DNA of 64,000 nt, taken from the NCBI RefSeq assembly GCF_002575655.3, contig NC_053040.3, forward strand, positions 156,303,148 to 156,367,147, written 5' to 3'. Each line of letters starts with the position of its first letter. Within the stretch, counting starts at the first letter, position 1. This DNA comes from Aegilops tauschii subsp. strangulata (taxonomy: Eukaryota; Streptophyta; Magnoliopsida; Poales; Poaceae). The notes under the pieces are model-generated. The model saw only the letters and a list, made by a program, of their open reading frames with translations, had not been told where the DNA came from and searched no databases. Below, in pieces: positions 56,771 through 64,000 of the stretch. Position numbers and translations under genes: made by a program.

Positions 56771-59700
56771 TTAATTGTTCATCAGGAAGCTATCATCAAT
56801 AGGTAGTGGGTCATCAAGAACATTCTCTAACCTAGACAAGTTGTCTGCAACGGGGTTCTCAACTCCCTTTCTATCAATAATATGCAAATCAAATTCTTGT
56901 AGCAAGAGAACCCATCTAATAAGTCTAGGTTTAGCATCTTTCTTTTCCATAAGATATTTAATAGCAGCATGATCAGTGTGAATAGTTACTTTAGAATCAA
57001 CAATATAAGGTCTGAACTTATCACAAGCAAATACAACTGCTAAGAATTCTTTTTCAGTAGTAGAATAATTTCTCTGGGCATTGTCTAGAGCTTTACTAGC
57101 ATATTGAATAACATTTAATTTCTTATCCACTCTTTGCCCTAGAACAGCACCTACAGCATAATCACTAGCATCACACATAATTTCAAAAGGTAAATTCCAA
57201 TCAGGTGGCTGAGCAATAGGTTCGGAGATCAATGCTTTCTTAAGTATTTCAAATGCTTCTACACAATCATCATCAAAGACAAATGGTATATCTTTTTGTA
57301 ATAGCTTAGTCAGAGGCCGAGAAATTTTTGAGAAGTCCTTAATGAACCTCCTATAAAAGTCGGCATGACCAAGGAAACTTCTTATACCTTTGATGTCCTT
57401 AGGACATGGCATCTTTTCAATAGCATCAACTTTAGCTTTATCAACTTCAATACCTCTTTCAGAAATTTTATGCCCTAAGACAATACCTTCATTAAACATA
57501 AAGTGGCACTTTTCCCAATTCAGGACAAGATTAGTTTCTTCACATCTCTGCAAAACTCGATCAAGGTTGCTCAAGCAATCATCAAAAGAGGATCCATAAA
57601 CGGAGAAATCGTCCATGAAAACCTCACAAATCTTTTCACAAAAGTCAGAGAATATAGCCATCATGCATCTTTGAAAGGTAGCAGGTGCATTACATAAGCC
57701 AAAAGGCATACATCTATAAGCAAAAGTATCGAAAGGGCAAGTAAATGTGGTCTTAGCTTGATCATCAGCTGACACAGGTATTTGAGAGAAACCAGAATAA
57801 CCATCTAGAAAGCAAAAGTGTGTATGTTTGGATAATCTTTCTAGCATTTGATCAATAAAAGGTAAGGGGTAATGATCTTTTTTAGTAGCTTTATTTAATT
57901 TGCGAAAACCAATTACCATCCTATAACCTCTAATAATTCTTTGCGGAATCAATTCATCTTTATCATTAGGAACGACAGTAACACCTCCCTTCTTAGGGAC
58001 ACAATGGACAGGACTTACCCACTGGCTATCAGCAACGGGATAGATTATACCTGCCTCAAGGAGCTTTAGTATTTCTTTTCTTACCACTTCTTTCATCTTA
58101 GGATTCAGCCGTCGTTGGTGATCAATAACTGGTTTGGCATCTTTCTCCAAATTTATTTTGTGTTGACATAGAGTGGGACTAATGCCCTTAAGATCCTCAA
58201 GAGTATATCCAATAGCAGCACAGTGCTTCTTCAGAGTTTTCAATAATTTTTCTTCCACCTTCTCTGAAAGTTTAGCACTAATAATAACAGGATATATCTT
58301 CTTTTCATCAAGATAAGCATATTTAAGAGTACCAGGCAACGGATTAAGCTCAAATACGGGATCACCCTTGGGTGGAGGAGGATCCCCTAGGATTTCAACA
58401 GGCAAATTGTGTTTCAGAATAGGTCCCTGTTTAAAGAATACTTCATCTATTTCCCTTCTTTCATTCATAAACATATCATTTTCATGGTCTAGAAAATATT
58501 GTTCTAAAGGATCATTAGGAGGCACGGCAATAGAAACAAGACCAATAATTTCATCTTTACTAGGCAATTCCTCATCACGAGGTTGTTTACGAAATTTAGA
58601 AAAAATAAACTCATGAGACATATCATCCAAACCAATAGTAACAACATCCTTTTTGCAGTCTATCTTAGCATTAACAGTGTTTAAGAAGGGTCTACCAAAT
58701 ATAATGGGACAAAAGCTATCTTGTGGGGAACCAAGAACAAGAAAATCAGCAGGATATTTAGTTTTCCCACACAAGACTTCAACATCTCTAACAATCCCAA
58801 TTGGTGAAATAGTATCTCTATTGGCAAGTTTAATTGTGACATCAATATCTTCTAACTCAGCAGGTGCAATATCATGCATAATTTCTCTGTATAAGTCAAT
58901 AGGTATTGCACTAGCACTAGCACCCATGTCACATAAGCCATGATAACAATGATCTCCTATTTTAACAGAAATAACAGGCATGCCTACCACAGGTCTATGT
59001 TTATCTTTAGCACAAGGTTTAGCAATTCTAGCAGTTTCATCACAGAAATAAATAACATGCCCATCAATATTATCAGCCAAGAGATCCTTAACAATAGCAA
59101 TATTAGGTTCAACTTTAACTTGCTCAGGAGGTGTATAGGTTCTAATATTGCTTTTATGAACCACAGTTGAAGCTTTAGCATGATCTTTTATCCTAACAGG
59201 AAAAGGTGGTTTCTCAACATAAGCAGTAGGAACAATAGGATCATTATAAGTGATAGTCTTTTCTTCAACTTTAATAGGTGCAACTACTATTACTTCTATG
59301 GGAGGATGATATTTAAACCACTTCTCCTTAGGGAGATCAACATGAGCAGCAAAAGATTCACAAAAAGAAGCTACTATCTCAGAGTCAAGTCCATATTTAG
59401 TGCTAAATTTACGGAAAACATCGGTATCCATAAAAGATTTAACACAATCAAACATAGGTGTTATACCTGACTCCTTACCTTCGTCGAGGTCCCAATCTTC
59501 AGAGTTGCATTTAATTCTTTCCAATAAATCCCATTTGAATTCAATAGTCTTCATCATGAAAGAACCAGTACAACAAGTATCGAGCATGGTGCGATTGTTG
59601 TCAGAAAGCCGAGCATAAAAATTCTGAATAATCATTTCTCTTGAGAGCTCATGATTGGGGCACGAATATAACATTAACTTAAGCCTCCCCCAAGCTTGAG

Positions 59701-59824
59701 CGATGCTTTCTCCATCACGAGGCCAAAAATTATATATATAATTACGATCACGATGAACAAGATGCATAGGATAAAACTTCTGATGAAATTCCAATTTCAA
59801 TCGTTTGAAGTTCCATGATCCCAT
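56771..59824 (-). pseudogene. Athila-type gag-pol, main ORF (1017 codons)
   Basis: It opens in gag ([17 protein letters not shown]), entered by a frameshift from the ORF at 59797-60141. The protease motif [13 protein letters not shown] has its Asp at 58928-58930. RT includes [28 protein letters not shown] and [11 protein letters not shown] (57608-57619), with catalytic Asp residues intact. RNase H includes [30 protein letters not shown] and [12 protein letters not shown]. It ends in a frameshift shortly after [11 protein letters not shown], just before integrase. This is by far the longest open frame in the window and suggests fairly recent activity. Confidence 0.92.
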
Positions 59825-60141
59825 ATCATCACATAGCTAAACCATGTCAATGCATCTCCCTTCAAAGATAAAGGGAAGACCTTCTTCTTGATAACATCAT
59901 CGGGCATACCTGCAAGCTTAAATAATCCACAAACTTCATCCACATATATTAGGTGCTCATCAGGATGTAATGTTCCATCTCCTGCAAAAGGATTAGCTAG
60001 CAGTTTTTCTATCATACCCGAAGGAATTTCAAAGTAGACATTTTCATTTTCAGTAGGTTCAGTAGTTTGAGGAGCAACTCTTTGCTCTACTGGTCGGGGT
60101 GAATATACCCCGAACAAGCCCCTCGGAGGATTACTTTCCAT
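59797..60141 (-). pseudogene. Athila-type gag, N-terminal part
   Basis: ATG at 60141 (MESNPPRGLFGVYSP), about 80 bases after the primer site, is the natural gag start. It includes MIEKLLANPFAGDGT, EVCGLFKLAGMPDD and KGDALTWF of the capsid-type domain. The frame is then lost near 59835 by an apparent one-base deletion and continues in the 1017-codon ORF. Confidence 0.85.
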
Positions 60142-60218
60142 AGTAACAAGTGACAGTAAATGTCAGCACACTATATAAATTTTTCCTTACCAAATTCCAC
60201 CTACCAAAAGTGCTTCAC

Positions 60219-60236
60219 TCCCCGGCAACGGTACCA
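60219..60236 (-). other. Primer-binding site, tRNA-Asp type
   Basis: The minus strand reads TGGTACCGTTGCCGGGGA, a match at 16 of 18 positions to the complement of the plant tRNA-Asp 3' end. It lies 11 bases inside the 5' LTR. tRNA-Asp priming is usual in Athila elements. Confidence 0.8.
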
Positions 60237-60247
60237 GAAAAGAGTCT

Positions 60248-61766
60248 TGATGACCCACAAGTATAGGGGATCTATCATAGTCCTTTCGATAAGTAAGAGT
60301 GTCGAACCCAACGAGGAGCAGAAGGAAATGATAAGCGGTTTTTAGCAAGGTATTCTCTGCAAGCACTGAAATTATAGGTAACAGGTAGTTTTGTGATAAT
60401 ATAATTGGTAACGAGCAACAAGTAACAAAAGTAAATAAAGTGCAGCAAGGTGGCCCAATCCTTTTTGTAGCAAAGGACAAGCCTGGACAAACTCTTATAT
60501 AGAGAAAAGCACTCCCGAGGACACATGGGAATTATCGTCAAGCTAGTTTTCATCACGTTCATATGATTCGCGTTCGGTACTTTGATAATTTGATATGTGG
60601 GTGGACCGGTGCTTGGGTGTTGTCCTTACTTGGACAAGCATCCCACTTATGATTAACCCCTATTGCAAGCATCCACAACTACAAAAGAAGTATTAAGGTA
60701 AACCTAACCATAGCATGAAACATATGGATCCAAATCAGCCCCTTACGAAGCAACGCATAAACTAGGGTTTAAGCTTCTGTCACTCTAGCAACCCATCATC
60801 TACTTATTACTTCCCAATGCCTTCCTCTAGGCCCAAACAATGGTGAAGTGTCATGTAGTCGACGTTCACATAACACCACTAGAGGCGAGACAACATACAT
60901 CTCATCAAAATATCGAACGAATACCAAATTCACATGACTACTAATAGCAAGACTTCTCCCATGTCCTCAGGAACAAACGTAACTACTCACAAAGCATATT
61001 CATGTTCATAATTAGAGGAGTATTAATATGCTTATAGGATCTAAACATATGATCCTCCACCAAATAAACCAACTAGCATCAACTACAAGGAGTAATCAAC
61101 ACTACTAGCCACCTACAAGTACCAATCCCAAACTTAGAGACAAGAATTGGATACAAGAGATGAACTAGGGTTTGAGAGGAGATGGTGCTGGTGAAGATGT
61201 TGATGGAGATTGGCCCCCTCCCGATGAGAGGAGCCTTGGTGATGACGATGGCGATGATTTCCCCCTCCCGGAGGGAAGTGTCCCCGACAGAACAGCTCCG
61301 CCAAAGCCCTAGATTGGTTCCGCCAAGGTTCCGCCTCGTGGCGGCAGAGTCTCGTCCCGAAAGCTTGCTTATGATTTTTCTTCAGACGAAAGACTTCATA
61401 TAGCAGAAGATGGGCACCGGAGGGCCACCAGGGGGCCCACGAGGCAGGGGCGCGCCCAGGGGTAGGGCGCGCCCCCCACCCTCGTGGCCAGGGTGTGGGC
61501 CCCCTCTGGTATTTCTTCCGCTCAATATTTTTTATTATTTCCAAAAATAACTTTGTGGAGTTTCAGGACTTTTGGAGTTGTGCAGAATAGTTCTCTAATA
61601 TTTGCTCCTTTTCCAGCCCAGAATTCCAGTTGCCGGCATTCTCCCTCTTCATGTAAACCTTGTAAAATAAGAGAGAATAGGCATAAGTATTGTGACATAA
61701 TGTGTGATAACAGCCCATAATGCAATAAATATCGATATAAAAGCATGATGCAAAATGGACGTATCA
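60248..61766 (-). repeat. 5' LTR of Athila-type element
   Basis: 1519 bp, promoter-side copy. The minus strand has a TATA-like CTATATAAGAGT at about 60492-60503, at a similar place to 51752-51763 in the other LTR. Confidence 0.95.
60491..60504 (-). promoter_or_regulatory. TATA-like box in Athila 5' LTR
   Basis: CTCTATATAAGAGT on the minus strand. The best TATA match in the LTR, 240 bases before its downstream edge; inferred. Confidence 0.4.
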
Positions 61767-62243
61767 GCGAGGCGGCGGTGGACCGGCGTTGGGGAGTTGT
61801 TTCGGGTTGGCAAGGCGGCGCGGGGGCTGGCGGTTCGGCCGGTGGTGGCTGGCGGCTCAGGGGGGGTGCAGGTTGAAGATGAACTGCAGGCCCTCCCTAA
61901 ACTACATGTGAAGTGCCTCTCTGCTACCATTGCATTCAGTTTCCACAGTAACATTCCGATTCCACAGTAAATTTCAGTTTCGACAATTAGTTGTGGGGCA
62001 CATATCGAGGCAGCAATGAATAGTATCTCTATCTAATATCTGGTTCGCCTAGGGTATGCCTATGTTGTTCATCTTGGGTGGGAAACAAATAGTAAAGCAA
62101 TCATCATCTTTTTTTATTAAATTAAAGCAATCATCAGCCTGCTATCATTATTTTTGGATCCATCCACTGGTTGTTACCATGAATCTAGATTTCTGCATGC
62201 TCTCCTTACATAATCTCACTATATTTTTTTGTATGCATGTCAG
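61767..62243. other. Flank right of Athila insertion
   Basis: It starts with a GC-rich piece (GGTGGACCGGCGTTGGGGAG, then TTGTTTCGGGTTGGC) that closely resembles the piece just left of the Athila element (51470-51505). AT-rich, intron-like sequence follows. No ORF is supported before 62244. Confidence 0.5.
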
Positions 62244-62440
62244 ATATTGTACACAGTCATGCTGAACATGTAGAGAAAAAGAGAAGAGTTTTGCGCGGCA
62301 ATACAATGGCATGCATACATCGCTCCATGGTGGGTTCAATGGAAAACCCTCCTCCCCCCTCTCCAGATTGTAATCCAGAGGAAGATATCTGTTCTGAGGC
62401 GGATTCAGACGCAGCTGACCACTCCTTTTTACCCCCCAAG
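62244..62440 (+). pseudogene. Exon-like fragment of an unknown gene
   Basis: It is bounded by acceptor GCATGTCAG (62243) and donor CCCCAAG|GTGTTT (62440). It reads DIVHSHAEHVEKKRRVL, then an acidic part (NPEEDICSEADSDAADHS) and FLPPKV. A similar exon recurs at about 62757-62907. No family recognised; the KKRR run and acidic stretch would fit a nuclear protein. Confidence 0.4.
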
Positions 62441-62756
62441 GTGTTTGCACTAACTTGGCATGATGATGTTAGTTATATCATGCATATGTTGCCTTGCAGT
62501 GCCTACTTTCAACATCATATATGTCATCTTCTTAGTTTAGACATGTTCTGTAATGCCACATGTTTAGTTTCAATATCATATATGGGAATTATGCAATCTC
62601 ATGTCTTTTAGACTGCCATAATATATGTGAAATGTGCAATGTCATCCTGTTTAACCAGGCATCATATATTTGAATGATATCTTTCCCATCCTTTTCTTCA
62701 TTACATTTCCATTTGTTGACAATGTTTGTACATTAAACTACTATTCCTGTGAATCA

Positions 62757-62907
62757 CCCATTTGAGTGGGTGATGGAAAAATCTGGAGTGAAAACAAGGC
62801 CTTCAGAGCAGACAGTGCTACCTGTCGAAGTAGATCTCTTGCTAGGACCCGATAGCTCCTCAGAGATGGATTCAGAGACACATGACTAGTCCTATTCCCC
62901 CACCGAG
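62757..62907 (+). pseudogene. Second, interrupted copy of the exon-like fragment
   Basis: It reads VMEKSGVKTRPSEQTV, then LLGPDSSSEMDSETHD, a TAG stop, and SYSPTEV before donor CACCGAG|GTGTAT (62907). The order acidic block, S-P-EV end and following GCACTAACTTGG/GCTCTAACTTGG intron start matches the exon at 62244-62440. It looks like an exon duplication with one copy nonsense-mutated. Confidence 0.4.
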
Positions 62908-63242
62908 GTGTATGCTCTAACTTGGTACGGTTATACTGCTCATATCATGCATATGGTGTCTTGCATTGCATAGTTTAGACATCATATACACAATATTCAA
63001 CACCATGTTCTTAGTTCAGACATCATATATGCGAATGCCCTCTGCTTAGCATATATATCACATATATGAATTAAATCATGTGATCCTGATTACTTAGATA
63101 ACATGTATGTGAATTATGTCATGTGACCATGTTTAGTTAGTCATCATATATTTGAATTATGTTATGCTATGCTATCCAGTTTAGATAGACATCATATATG
63201 TGAGATTATGTCATGCTATCTGTTTTAGTTATACAATATACA
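62908..63242. repeat. Degenerate AT-rich repeats, intron-like
   Basis: Units of about 45-65 bp containing ATCATATATGTGAATTATGTCATG recur in variants from about 62500 to 63235. They fill the space after each exon-like copy. No gene is seen. Confidence 0.5.
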
Positions 63243-64000
63243 TGTCGGTGGGAAACGACACCTATGTGATCACAAGAATCCCTACTACGGTTGCTGGGGC
63301 GCAGGGTTGCAAGAAGAGCAGGATTAGTAATCAGCACAAGGATCGTTTACCCAGGTTCGGGCCGCGAGGATGCGTAAAACCCTAGTCCTGCTTTGGTGGA
63401 TGTATTGAGTGTTCTTGAGCCCTCCAACTAGCTACGGTGGCTGAGCTGTTCCAGAGAGACGAATCCTCCTCCAGTACGCCATGGGCCTCCTTTTATAGTC
63501 GAAAGGGGCTGCCACAGTGGCACATAGGAGGTGGAAAGGCGTACAGTGCTATGAGCTTATCGCTCGTATTACAGGACAAGATGCATTTAATGCATCGCTT
63601 AGGTGTCCCCTTGCTTTATTGGGGACGGGAACGAGGCCCGTCCCGTCCGTCGCCGCTCCTCCTTGCTTTGACACGCGCCCTGGCCAGCGCTGCATGCGGC
63701 GCCATGTAGGTGGGCAAGCAGCTGAGGTGGCGCGGCGGTAGGGTCTTCACGAAGATCTGCATGCCGCCACGCATGTGCTTGCTGATCTGGTCTAGGAGCT
63801 GCATGTTGCCACGCAGGTGCCAGCCCAGCTGGTTGAGCTGGCAGCTGCATGCGAATGGCGGTGGAGACTTGGCTGGTGCGGGCCTGGAGGTGGCCCTGCT
63901 GGCGTCCTCGGTGAGGGCCTTGCCGGGTGGCCCGGCAAGGGTCTCGCCGTGGCGCGCTGTCGTCCCCGGCAAGGATCTTGCTTGGGGTGGCTCTCCTCAG
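63243..64000 (-). mobile_element. LTR of a further Gypsy-type element, cut by window end
   Basis: It begins TGTCGGTGGGAAACGACACC, an LTR-type start familiar from Triticeae Gypsy families. On the minus strand a TATA box CTATAAAAGG lies at 63489-63498, so the LTR runs leftwards and its 3' end is at 63243, next to unrelated sequence. The minus-strand ORFs at 63599-63972 are Ala/Pro-rich and not convincing. Confidence 0.65.
63489..63498 (-). promoter_or_regulatory. TATA box in the right-hand LTR
   Basis: CTATAAAAGG on the minus strand, about 250 bases from the LTR 3' end; a strong match to the plant TATA consensus. Confidence 0.5.

Larger units (their letters stand above)
51508..61766 (-). mobile_element. 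Athila-lineage Gypsy retrotransposon (Fatima/Sabrina/WHAM group)
   Basis: A complete 10.3-kb element on the minus strand. LTRs at 51508-53027 and 60248-61766 start TGATGACCCACAAG and end GTATCA. The primer site matches tRNA-Asp, which is typical of Athila. Coding order is gag, protease, RT, RNase H, integrase, then an extra ORF in the env-like position. Flanks GCGAT (51503-51507) and GCGAG (61767-61771) match at four of five bases as a target duplication. Few lesions are present: two or three frameshifts in gag-pol and one stop in the extra ORF. The two LTRs differ by only a few percent by eye, so this is the youngest-looking coding element in the window. The subfamily name is tentative. Confidence 0.92.

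Overview
The window is repeat-dense plant nuclear DNA, almost certainly from a Triticeae grass (wheat, Aegilops or barley group). The evidence is a BARE1/Angela-type Copia element with its characteristic LTR start, an Athila-lineage Gypsy element primed by a tRNA-Asp-type site, a chromovirus with 3.5-kb LTRs, a long CACTA-type DNA transposon, and the nesting of one element in another. No bacterial feature is present. Family names are recognised by pattern only; no database search was possible.

Layout, left to right. 1-1087: 3' part of a plus-strand LTR. 1088-18505: low-copy DNA carrying pieces of what may be one gene. Its 5' half (about 2134-3931) and a 3' half with a recognisable B3 DNA-binding domain (16918-17920) are separated by a complete, decayed, minus-strand chromovirus (4023-16829). 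18506-25651: plus-strand Angela-like Copia element with a full 5' LTR, a ruined internal region including a perfect 226-bp tandem duplication, and a 3' LTR cut off after 115 bp. 25652-49499: CACTA-type transposon with very long (about 2.1 kb) terminal inverted repeats packed with CTGTTCATC/GATGAACAG motifs. Inside it are an LTR-like fragment and two divergently oriented paralogous genes of a family I do not recognise, each preceded by the same minisatellite. Its right inverted repeat is interrupted by a large non-coding LTR element (37723-48954) with perfect 5-bp target duplications. 49500-51507: low-copy, CT-rich, gene-like sequence. 51508-61766: nearly complete minus-strand Athila-type Gypsy element with an extra ORF after integrase. 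61767-63242: gene-like fragments with a duplicated exon. 63243-64000: start of another minus-strand LTR, cut by the window end.

Order of events: Angela inserted, the CACTA element invaded Angela's 3' LTR, and the non-coding LTR element then invaded the CACTA inverted repeat. The chromovirus and Athila insertions are independent. All autonomous-type elements carry frameshifts or stops, so none looks able to move by itself. The most unusual content is the inverted gene-plus-minisatellite cassette inside the long-TIR transposon, together with two extra ORFs in the Gypsy elements (one before gag, one after integrase).
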